Assembly (NCBI GenBank): GCA_004151065.3
Contig: NWUY0303875169.1
Span: 1-10,199, forward strand
DNA length: 10,199 nucleotides
Direction of reading: 5' to 3'
Origin: Larix sibirica
Lineage: Eukaryota > Streptophyta > Pinopsida > Pinales > Pinaceae
Shown: in pieces, positions 1-8,045 of the stretch
Position numbering within the stretch: position 1 is the stretch's first letter
Layout of the letters: the number at the start of each line of letters is the position of its first letter
Program-made: the position numbers and the translations under genes
Notes under the pieces: model-generated
Seen by the model: only the letters and a program-made list of their open reading frames with translations
Database searches by the model: none
What the model was told of the DNA's origin: nothing

Positions 1-427
1 GGAAAAAGAGCAGAGGTGCCTCTCCGATCTGGAATGGTTTTCTTAAGGTCTATTCTTGGCTTGCTATTGACTTGTGTTGGCAAGCCTCTAATGGAGAAGA
101 GATTTACATCGGCGTGGATCCTATTATGGGTCTGGATGACACATATTCACTCTCGGATGAAATCCTGCGAGTGGTGAAAGATGTTGGGTTTATAACATTA
201 GATAATATTAAAAATAACAGAGTTGGTGGTTATTGGTATAGTGTTATGGATTTAGGATTGACTTGGCTTTTGAGTGGGATGCATATATACAGTCTTTGAA
301 GACAGTAGGATGCAGATTAGTTCCGGACAGAGATAAATTTATTTGGGATGGAAATGAAAGAAAAGGTATAGTTACTGCAAATACAACATAGAGGTCTATA
401 ATTAAAAGAAAATGCATATTTCCAAAG

Positions 428-655
428 CATTGGTGGTATAAAGAAATTTTTCTTTGGAAGATACGTTTGAAAATTAAGTGTTATCTGTGGTTTGCCATTA
501 TGGATAGATTGAAAAACTGGGATAATTTATTACTGAAAGGATGGCTTGGTCCGAGTCAATGTGTCTTTTGCAAGAATAGTTATGAATCTTCTAGACACCT
601 TTTCCTTGAATGCAAATTCTCGAAGGAATTATGGGAAAAGTTCTATATGACACAT
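428..655 (+). other. zf-RVT zinc-binding domain of element 1 ORF2
   Basis: The stretch from WWYKEIFLWKIRLKIKCYLW to KELWEKFY matches the zf-RVT (RVT zinc-binding) pattern that sits between reverse transcriptase and RNase H in plant LINE ORF2. The presumed metal ligands are all present in one frame: Cys at 560-562, Cys at 569-571, His at 596-598 and Cys at 611-613, a C-x2-C-x8-H-x4-C arrangement. The corresponding finger in element 2 has lost its first cysteine pair. The domain is thought to contact RNA or DNA during target-primed reverse transcription. Confidence 0.8.
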
Positions 656-916
656 AATATTGAAGTGTGCTAGGGAATGGGAACTTTTGAATCAAGTTTA
701 AAATTATGGATCATTTCATGTAAAGGGCATTATACTCTTTCGATCTTCATATCCTAGACTATCTAGTTTTTGCGGAATAAAGTGATCTTTGAAGAACATA
801 TCCCCAGTATTGAGACAACATACAAGCAGGGACTGAGTCATTATTTGGCTTTTAAACAGGAGGAGAAGCCTCCTAGAACCATGAAGGTTGGTTTTTTTCA
901 TTTGATAATTGATGAT

Positions 917-1290
917 CCAGTTATTTTCTTTGATGGTGCAACATCCTTTGGACATTGTGCAGCTGGGGGGGTGATAATATTGAGTCAGGATCATTACTTT
1001 ACCTTTCGTCTTAGATGTGGAAGAGGCACAAATATGAAGGAAGAACTATTAGCATTATGGTGTACTGTTCGAGTGGCCAATTATTTTGGGCTAACAAGGA
1101 TTAAAAAATTTGGTGATTCTCGAGTTACCATAAAATGGGAAAAAGGTGAGTATAAATTGAATGTGGCATCTTTATAACATTGGTGCAACAGAATTAGATT
1201 TGAACTTAAACAACTCAGTAGCATTATACTCGAACACATATATCAGGAGCATAATTCCTTGGCAGATAAGATGTCAAAATAGGCATTTGA
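917..1290 (+). other. RNase H domain (RVT_3 type) of element 1 ORF2
   Basis: FFDGATSFGHCAAGG (first catalytic Asp at 932-934), then TNMKEELLALW (catalytic Glu) and FGDSRVT (second Asp) fit the plant LINE RNase H fold. After a TAA stop at 1175 the same frame goes on to HIYQEHNSLADKMS, carrying the last catalytic Asp. All four acidic residues are visible, but the TAA separates the fourth from the rest. The usual role is removal of the RNA strand after first-strand cDNA synthesis. Confidence 0.82.
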
Positions 1291-1372
1291 AGATGAAGAT
1301 GGCTATTTGAACTCGGAAGAATATTTTGACAACAGTATCTAGGAATATGGTTCTCTGTATTTTCTGGAGTAA

Positions 1373-1577
1373 CATGTTTAGTTTTTGGACCCAGATATAT
1401 TGTATGAGATGTAATATTACGTTTTTTGTTGGTTTTGAAAAGACATAAATCTTAGTTTTGTATATGTCCTGAAAAGGTGGAGATTACAGATATAGTCAGT
1501 ATATGACTTGAACTATCGGTGTACCATTTGATTCAACTCTTGATATCAATGGTATGTTTTTTTCGTTGGAAAAAAAA
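1373..1577 (+). other. 3' UTR and A-tail of LINE element 1
   Basis: AT-rich sequence after the last ORF2 stops, ending in a T-rich stretch near 1557-1563 and a run of eight A at 1570-1577. I take the A-run as the 3' end of the element. No coding frame and no clear polyadenylation hexamer is seen. Confidence 0.5.
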
Positions 1578-2267
1578 GGATTTATTTATGTTGACGAAAG
1601 CTAATCAAACATTGGACTATCCGCAATAGAAAGAGAAAGTGAGAAAAATTAATGAATTGCAAAAGGTGAATCGTAAGCCATGAATAAAGTTCTTTGAGGG
1701 AAAATAAAGATTGAAAAAAAATGTTTTGGCAATTTAATTTGATCATAGAATATTTTTCATTTAATAAATTATTGATGGTTTGTTAATAAAAATAATTGAA
1801 AATGCTTGGTGGGTTAGCTTGAGTCCTCAAGTGCTTTGAGCTTCATGCATGAGGTGTTAGGGCCAATCCCTTTAGTTGCATACTTGTGATGCATGCCTTA
1901 GTCGATATCTCTATTGGGTCAAGTGCGACATTTACCCCAATAATGTGATTTACACAAGGTGCCATCAGCACAATGTAGGAAATTATCTAGGAGTTTCTTC
2001 ACTAGGTTTTCCTTGAAGAAAAAGATAATTGAATTAGTGTTAATGGTATCAAATTCCATCATTGAATTAATATTAACATAAATACACCCCAAATAGTAGA
2101 GAGAACCTCATATAGAACAATCTGGAAGTTCTTTTTGATCACCCTCAATTGAAGTAATACCATTTGTTGAGCATCTTGTGCTTTTGGGAAGCATATCAAC
2201 AACAATAGAAACTAGCAGTGTTCATGTACAAGGAAAATTTTAAGGATCCATAACTAATAATTATCAA
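1578..2267. other. AT-rich spacer with no recognised feature
   Basis: About 690 bases between the inferred A-tail of element 1 and the inverted tail of element 2. Both strands are full of stops and no domain, RNA gene or clear repeat is visible. The segment 1800-1990 is slightly less AT-rich and could be an unrelated old insertion, but nothing identifies it. Confidence 0.5.
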
Positions 2268-2561
2268 TTTTTCTTTTTTGTAAATCTGCACAGTATATTA
2301 ATTAAAAAAAAGGAAATTATAGAGCACGACGACCTTTGAGGTGGTCTAGGACAATGGAACCATCCAAATATGGCAAAAAAATTATAGGAAGTTTTAAAGG
2401 CCATACAAAAAAACTGCCTCTCATAGTGAGACTGAGCGAGGACTTTCTGAACATAGTTTGCACTATAGGTAAATAACTTGTACAAAAAAATCCTAAAAAG
2501 TCTATAACAAAAAAGATGGAAAGAGCAGAGAGCATCAGTCTTACGGGCTGACATGAGGAGG
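2268..2561 (-). other. 3' UTR and A-rich tail of LINE element 2
   Basis: Sequence between the ORF3 stop and the end of the element. On the - strand it ends with a T-run, TTAATATACTGTGCAGATTT and then an A-rich tail with one G (2268-2279 on the + strand). An apparent 169-codon frame over 2264-2773 crosses this region but runs into the tail itself, so I treat it as chance. Confidence 0.6.
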
Positions 2562-3614
2562 TTATTTAGGAGGGATTTGCTCCATAATTGGGAAACCACC
2601 CTGGAAATATTCATCGGGCTCTGGAAGCTTGACAGGAAGAGGCTCCATTTTATGAGTATCCATGAGATAGGGTTCTGCTGGGTTGCAGAATTTCTTGTTG
2701 GGAGGAGAACCAATGGTGGACGGAACCGGGAATAGTGTTGGAGGAGCTTGATGCGGAGAAGGAGGAGCCACAACGGGAGCTGAAGGAGTCGGGAACAGAG
2801 TTGATGGAGCCAGGAACAGAACTAGAGGAGCCGAAGGCCCTTTTGAGGGTGCACCAACTGTCTAAGCACCCGAGGCACTGCTGCTTCCCATCTATGATTT
2901 GTCCAGGTCGCGACCCTCGAAGGCGAGGTGGTTCCAGGAGAAGGTGGCATCCAATTTTTCCAGATAGTCATCCATGTCAATGAGCTTGGCTTTGGAGTCC
3001 AACACCAAATTTCTCACTGAGCCTCTGCTATTTAACATGTCCTCCATGAGCTTTCCCATCATGTTCTTCATTTTCCAATAGTGGTTGATGTTTTCGCCAT
3101 CTTTCCCTGAGGCTAAGTGGTCTGAAACCAGTTGTGCTTCCGAGTCATCTATCAGAGTGTGGACCATGAAGGATACACGCAGGTCATACCTATCCCCTAT
3201 GACAGGAACAATGGGGCACTGGGTTTTTCCCCAAATTCCATTACCCTAGCGAGGAAAATCGCGTAGCCTGGATATGATGGAGAGAACATAGTGAAGCAAC
3301 ACCCAGTTCCACAGATTAGAACGATAATTCGCAGAGAAAAACCAACAAAGACGAAGACAGAGCCAAGGGAAAATGGTGAAAGTGATTCCATCGCTATTCT
3401 CTGGCCCGCTTAGGGGGCGGTAATCCCAGCTCGCACGAGCCATATCAATGTGCATAGATCTTACATAAATGCGCACAATACTAGGAGTGCGTCCATCCAG
3501 CGGGTGAGGGGACATCCAGATGAAGCTTCTTGAATGTGCCATTGATGGCAAGAGGAGGAGGCGACTAGGAGATTTAATGGATGTAATGCATTGTGCCATG
3601 TCGTGGGATCCCAT
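2562..3614 (-). pseudogene. ORF3 of LINE element 2: unrecognised 350-codon frame downstream of RNase H
   Basis: One frame runs from ATG at 3614 to TAA at 2562-2564 with three internal stops, all TAG (codons 123, 241 and 251; bases 3246-3248, 2892-2894 and 2862-2864). Reading through the stops gives about 350 residues. Residues 62-120 are rich in Trp, Phe and Tyr (for example GITFTIFPWLCLRLCWFF). Residues 150-240 are charged and probably helical. Residues 254-350 are Pro-rich with a 21-residue repeat. I recognise no Pfam-like domain. The start is chosen because this ATG lies just before the ORF2 stop; the frame is open further upstream, but there it overlaps the conserved ORF2 tail. Stop density resembles that of neighbouring ORF2, which argues that it once coded. 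It could be an accessory LINE protein, or captured host sequence carried at the 3' end. Function is unknown. Confidence 0.6.
2685..2810 (-). repeat. 63-bp degenerate tandem repeat coding a Pro-rich 21-residue unit in ORF3
   Basis: Within ORF3, APSTLFPTPS (residues 269-278) recurs 21 residues later as APPTLFPVPS (290-299). The DNA of both units (2810-2748 and 2747-2685, - strand) is similar but diverged. A third, weaker partial copy may precede them (SAPLVLFLAP). Such Pro-rich repeats usually form flexible linkers. Confidence 0.5.
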
Positions 3615-3768
3615 GCCGAGGACCCTCCAACACGTGCCTTTCAATTGAATTGGTGGCGTCCGCATCCGGGGTGACGAAATCCAGTCGAGCAAGGTCTCTA
3701 CATTTTTTATTGAGGTCTTCAGGACAGTTTCCACCGAACTCTACTTCAAAAATGCAAAGATCACTTGT

Positions 3769-4170
3769 CACTCCTTCATTTGCGAGGAATTCGGCCAGTG
3801 AATTAGCTTGTCGACGTATATGGCGAAGAGTGGCAGCTGTGGAATGCTTCAGACTAACATTCAGGCGGTGTATCCCATGATCCAGTCTCTAACTAGGAGT
3901 TATATTTGAGACCTGGGAGCCATTCTGAAGTTTGGTATCGAAGGAGAGCATGAATTGAGAGTCTCCCTCTATAATGAGCGAAAAATAGTGCCTTTTGTTT
4001 GTAATGAGAACTTCTTCCACGAGGCCGACAAGCTATGCTGCATTATTGCTATTGTGGCCAATGTTGCCAAAGTAGATCCAGAGAATGGTTCCATCCAAGT
4101 TTTGAAGAGCTCCTTCAAATCCCGCCTAGCTTGGATTGCCTTTCAATGCTCCATCAAAATTGAGTTTGAA
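3769..4170 (-). other. RNase H domain of element 2 ORF2
   Basis: FKLNFDGALKGNP (first catalytic Asp, 4153-4155), IIEGDSQFML and HIRRQANSLAEFLANEGV define an RVT_3-type RNase H. Three TAG stops lie inside (4126, 4033, 3889). The one at 4033-4035 falls at or next to the position of the catalytic Glu in the N-N-x-A-E motif. The usual Ala-Asp near the C-terminus reads Ala-Glu. About 64 residues follow to the ORF2 stop, forming an extra C-terminal tail. Confidence 0.82.
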
Positions 4171-4566
4171 GGCCCCGCTGGGAGGGGGTTCCAAAGTATT
4201 TGGACTAATAATGTGCATGCGGGGATTTCTTAGAGGGGGAGGGAGAGAGGGATGGTCGAGATGCAAATTAATCAGGATTTTCCCCTCAATATCCGAGTTG
4301 GGGAAGTCCATTTTGTTCCAATCTCTAACAAATAAGGTTTCCTGAAGGTTCTTCCGAATGGTTTTCGATATGTCTTCAGTGATTCTGATCTTGTTTTCGA
4401 AGATACAGAGGTTTCTTTCCTTCCAGATTTTCCACACAATAAATCCAGGAATGGGATTCCATACTCTATTCATGATCATGCTTTGAAAGGTATTTCTAGC
4501 CCATTGTAGCATAGTTTCCATGATGTTTCCCTTCACCCTATTGTATTTTCTGAAAGTGATAGCGAC

Positions 4567-4770
4567 CAAGTCCCATAGATCGCCGACAAGCTTGCAGGAG
4601 TCCAGAAGATGATCAATATTTTTTGTGTGGCTCTAAAATACGATGCCGAGAGAGAGACCTTGGAATCCCATTTTGAGGAGGTTGTCGTACGTTAAAATAT
4701 GTCGATGTGAGAGCAGCCAAAGGAAGCAAGATATTTTATTCCAAATATTAGATTTCGAGATGGTTTTCCA
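4567..4770 (-). other. Degenerate zf-RVT domain of element 2 ORF2
   Basis: LWKTISKSNIWNKISCFLWL followed by HILTYDNLLKMGFQG and IDHLLDSCKL to LWDL follows the zf-RVT layout. The His (4609-4611) and last Cys (4594-4596) remain. The expected C-x-x-C pair has become a stretch reading IVF, a TAG stop (4633-4635) and SH, so the finger is destroyed. Element 1 keeps all four ligands. Confidence 0.7.
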
Positions 4771-5659
4771 AAGGGGGAAAGGGTGGGCATATGGACTTCG
4801 AGCCAATAGAGAATAAGCTTCCTTTATTGTATATATGCCTTTAGAGAGGTGTCCCCATCGGATTATGTCTTTCCCATGTCGAATTATGATTTTTCTTTGT
4901 TGAAGTTCCTTCCAGACAAGATCGAGCAGGGTAGGATCAATTGCAAGGCCCTAGAGAGCGGGTTCCTTAAATATTCGAAAGGGAGGAGTTCCTTCTGACT
5001 TCCAGTAATCCTTGACAATAGAGTTGGAAGCAACAGGTGTGGTGGATGAAACCACCAATTGATCACAGTCGTTGTTTATACTGGAAATTTGCTGCCACGA
5101 GTTCAGCCAAAAAAACGCATGAGCCCCATCCCAAATTTACCAGAAACATGTTGTTGAATAAGATATCTTTGACTATTGGCGACTTTCCATATTATAGAGC
5201 CTTTTGGGTTTTGGTCGTAGCAGATCAAATGGAAAGGGTCCCAATTATGGGCGTACTTCTTATTACAAAACCATTCCCAGGGGGAGTTATTTTGTGAGAT
5301 CCATCTCCACCAGATTTTTCGCCGAGAGGGATTTATTGCTAATTTCAGGGTCCCTTAAACCAAGGCCTCCTTCCTACTATGGATGGCAGATAGTCTTCGA
5401 GTTGATGAGAGCCCATCGCTTTTTATTTTTTTCCTTTCCCCAAAGGAAGGACCATTGGAGATTCCGAATAGATTTCAAGACCCACTTGGGGGCATCCAGC
5501 ACAAAAAAAAAGGTAGAGGGGTAGGGATTGGAGGGAATATTTAAGGAGGATAATTCTACTAGCCAAATTAAGAGAGCAGTAAGTCCAAGAGGAGATTCAG
5601 TTTTCAAGTTTGTCAAGGAGCTCTCTCCAGGAGGATTTTTTGGCAGCAGAATGAAAGAG

Positions 5660-6455
5660 GGGGGGCTCCAAGGTACTTGGAAGGCAGCATGGAGATTGTG
5701 AAATCCAATATGCGTCCAATGTTATGCTGAGTGATGGCATCAATGTTGTAAAAGAAGATATGAGATTTATCAAGGTTGATGGAAATGCTAGAGGCTTCAG
5801 AAAAGGTGTCCAGGATTCATTTTAGGGTGCGCGCTTCCTGGACCGAGCGATGTCGAAAGAGAAGGTTATCGTCAATGAAGTACTAGTAAGCAACTGGGGG
5901 GCCTCCGTGTGGGGAGAGGCCACAAAGAGAGTTGAAGGTGACTCCCACCAGAATCATCCAACCGATCCCTTCAGCCATGAGGATGAACAAGAACGGGGAG
6001 GGGGGGTCCCCTTGACGGATATTATGAGTGCGAGAGAAGGTGGAGGAGGGAGAGCCGTTGACCAGGATCGAGAAGAAGGCAGAGTAGGTGAGGGATAGGA
6101 TCCAACGGGCCCACTCTTGGTTGAAGCCAAAGGCTTGGAGCATTTTATCAAAGAATTTCCAGCTAAGCTTGTCAAAAGCTTTGTAGAGATCAAGTTTTAT
6201 AAGCATGCCATGGGTCTTGGAGATTTTCGAGGAGTGGGTGACTTCATCGGATAGAATGATCCCATCTAGAATTTGTCGCCCCTCTACATAGCCAAACTGT
6301 TTGGGGGAAATGAGGAGGGGGAGAAGATGTTTGAGATGATTTTCTACCACTTTGGAGATGATTTTGTAAATAAAATTACAGAGGGAGGTGGGTCTGAACT
6401 TACCAGGGTGAGAGGCACTAGTCTCCTTGGGGATCGGAGTGAGAAAGGTCGCATT
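5660..6455 (-). other. Reverse transcriptase domain (non-LTR type) of element 2 ORF2
   Basis: The longest open stretch in the element (208 codons, 5883-6509) carries most of the domain: ATFLTPIPKE, FRPTSLCNFIYKIISKVV, LIKLDLYKAFDKLSW with the first catalytic Asp at 6189-6191, and IRQGDPPSPFLFILMAEG at about 5970-6020. A TAG at 5883-5885 interrupts just before YFIDDNLLF. There the FIDD box (5868-5879) supplies the other two catalytic aspartates, so all three are present. The thumb side ends near SKYLGAPPL. The stop probably replaced Gln (CAG to TAG), as LINE proteins commonly have HQQF before this box. The order and spacing are those of the plant L1 clade. Confidence 0.9.
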
Positions 6456-7261
6456 GAGGGCTGGAAAAACCCATTGCTTATGTCTGGATTCCTCCACAAG
6501 CTCCATCACTTACGTCTTTAGCATGTCCCAACAATGATGAAAAAAATTGATGGTGAATCCATCAGGGCTAGGGGATTTACATTCCGCCATTTGATTCACA
6601 ACATTTTCAACCTCTTGCATCGTGACAGGTTTCATCAGGGCCACATTGTGATCAGAATTGAGGATGGTGGGAATATGCTAGGTGAGGTGATTGATGGCCA
6701 TAGAGGGATCGAGAGTGGCTTCTGTTAGAAAATCATGGAAGTAGCGACTGAGCTCTAGTATGTTATCCTTGTGCTCCTCTAGAATGTCTCTACTTTCCAT
6801 ATTGAGCTTAGAAATTTTGTTGTGCATCCTGTGTTGAATAGTGGACCGATGGAAGAAGGAGGTATTGCATTCCCCTTCTTTTATCTAGGTTATTCTAGAC
6901 TTTTGTCTCCAAAGGATCTCCTCTTGCTCGCATATTTTGTCCAGTTGAGACATGAGGTTATTTTCCTTGAGCTTTCTTTCTTCTATCTGCCCCTGATCCA
7001 TGATGGTTTGTTGGAGGTTCTCAAGTTCTTCATCAAGATCCTCTTTCTCCTTGAAGATGTTACCAAAAGTGGTGTGCTTCCATCAACGAAGGTTGGAGCA
7101 AAGTATTTTCAGCTTTTGGTGCATGATGTCCATTTTAGATCTCCCCTCTACTTGCATGCTAGTCCACTAGATGGTAACCGTGTCCATGAAGGAAGGGTGA
7201 GAGAGCCAAAAAAATTTGATACGAAAATGTATGTGCATCTAAGCACCAAGGCTATGCCAAG

Positions 7262-7957
7262 AAAGCAGGATGGGCCAATGATCAGAGCCGACAGCAGGAC
7301 AGAGGAAGTGAGAATCCCTCCAAAGACAAGGATATTGTCTGTGACGATGAAGCGGCCGAGATGCTTGGCGATTTGATGCACTCTGCCCCTCCTATTGTTC
7401 CAGGTGAAGAACCTAGAGGAGGGTTTCAAGTCCACTAGTCCACAGTTAGTTAAGGTGGTTATGAATTCCTTGTCTTCAAAAGAAAGGTTTCTCAGGCCCC
7501 CTTTTTTCTCCTCAATTGTTGTGATCATATTGAAGTCTCCCCCTATGATGGTGGGGGAGTTGTGGTGCTGCTGAGTGAACCAAGTAAGGAATTCAAGGAG
7601 TTGAATCTTCTAAATGGAGGATTCAAGACCATAGACATTGAGAACATGGCCGTGGACACTGGTACCCAGGATATGAAAAGAGGTTGATATGGTGTACGCA
7701 GTAGCGGCCAGGGTTTTTAGAGAGACCACCATAGGGTTCCAGACCACAATGATTCTGCTTGAGTCTCCTTTGGTGGTTATTTCCGCACAATGACTACCTT
7801 TCGAAAGCTTGGCCATGAGGGAAAGAAGAGTTTAAGTGGAACACTTACTTTCCTGGATGAATAATATTACAAGCATGTCTTGATGTATTTTCCTTTTCAG
7901 CATCTGATGCTTAGATAGTCCGTTTAGACCCTGAACATTCCAAGATATAATATTCAT
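7262..7957 (-). other. APE-like endonuclease domain of element 2 ORF2
   Basis: In one frame the domain shows SWNVQG (Asn), IQESK (Glu), LNVYG (Tyr), GGDFNM (Asp and Asn, about 7529-7540) and FTWNN (Thr). These correspond to the active-site set known from the human L1 endonuclease. Two faults are visible. The usual LDRF motif reads HLGRF, with Gly at 7355-7357 in place of the active-site Asp. The final GSDHWP motif (7272-7289) is intact only in another frame, so a frameshift lies just upstream of it. TAA at 7832-7834 and TAG at 7610-7612 also interrupt. The ancestral role is nicking target DNA for primed reverse transcription. Confidence 0.82.
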
Positions 7958-8045
7958 TGGGGAACTAATTTTGAAAGTAGGGGAAAAATTGCGTTAGCTA
8001 GGCATATTTCCCTGATTCCACTAACCTTGTGCTGAGGAGGTTGAT

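Larger units (their letters stand above)
3..1372 (+). pseudogene. ORF2 C-terminal part of LINE element 1 (broken)
   Basis: Reading starts at base 3 with a stretch containing SPIWNGFLKVYSWLAIDLCW, then WQASNGEEIYIGVDPIMGL, which resembles the region between reverse transcriptase and zf-RVT of plant LINEs. Around 250-265 the homologous frame shifts by one base, and DLAFEWDAYIQSL then continues in the frame used to the end. In that frame stops lie at 389 (TAG), 671 (TAG), 755 (TAG), 764 (TAG), 1175 (TAA), 1280 (TAG) and 1340 (TAG), with TAA at 1370. The natural C-terminus is uncertain; 1340-1372 is the likely zone. The two stops at 755 and 764 sit where LINE proteins usually have Trp (W-x-x-W before RNKV), which suggests TGG to TAG changes. 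The protein would be the multidomain ORF2 enzyme; no product is expected now. Confidence 0.8.
1..1577 (+). mobile_element. LINE element 1, 3' portion (plant L1-clade non-LTR retrotransposon), decayed
   Basis: A 5'-truncated view (cut by the window edge) of a LINE on the + strand. In order it shows the linker after the reverse transcriptase, a zf-RVT zinc finger, an RNase H domain, a non-coding 3' UTR and a run of eight A at 1570-1577, taken as the A-tail. This domain order is that of plant L1-clade ORF2. It is AT-rich and holds several stops and at least one frameshift, so it is dead and looks older than the second element. Because the 5' side is outside the window, target-site duplications cannot be tested. 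Unlike element 2, no extra open frame follows its RNase H. Confidence 0.85.
3574..7957 (-). pseudogene. ORF2 of LINE element 2: endonuclease, reverse transcriptase, zf-RVT, RNase H (broken)
   Basis: The start is set by ATG at 7957, opening MNIISWNVQGLNG, the typical first motif of an APE-type endonuclease in LINE ORF2. The end is TAA at 3574-3576, after a C-terminal tail of about 64 residues beyond RNase H. At roughly 1,460 codons it is a normal length for plant L1 ORF2. Between endonuclease and reverse transcriptase lies a charged, coiled-coil-like linker (KEDLDEELENLQQ, around 7000). Frames change near 7290-7310, 5625, 5503-5511, 5315-5319 and 5109-5115; the last three lie at homopolymer runs. 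Internal stops include TAG at 7610, 7239, 7167, 6885, 6678, 5883, 4951, 4633, 4126, 4033 and 3889. TGA occurs at 7083 and 5817, and TAA at 7832 and 6510. The protein would nick DNA and prime cDNA synthesis on the nick; this copy cannot make it whole. Confidence 0.88.

Noticed and set aside
716-994. 92-codon - strand frame over element 1
   Set aside because: Antisense to the RNase H region of element 1, which explains it fully.
2264-2773. 169-codon open frame on the - strand over the end of element 2
   Set aside because: It overlaps the Pro-rich end of ORF3 in another frame, crosses the 3' UTR and ends inside the A-tail. Its composition looks like translated UTR.
3615-3734. Upstream extension of ORF3 to an ATG at 3734
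   Set aside because: This stretch lies wholly inside the ORF2 C-terminal coding region in another frame and can be explained as its shadow; the ATG at 3614 is enough.
5850-6098. + strand open frames opposite the reverse transcriptase (also 6273-6521)
   Set aside because: Low-complexity Gly/Arg/Glu-rich translations created by antisense reading of the reverse transcriptase.
6822-7376. 184-codon + strand open frame
   Set aside because: It lies opposite the endonuclease end and linker of ORF2, has no recognisable motif and is an antisense shadow.
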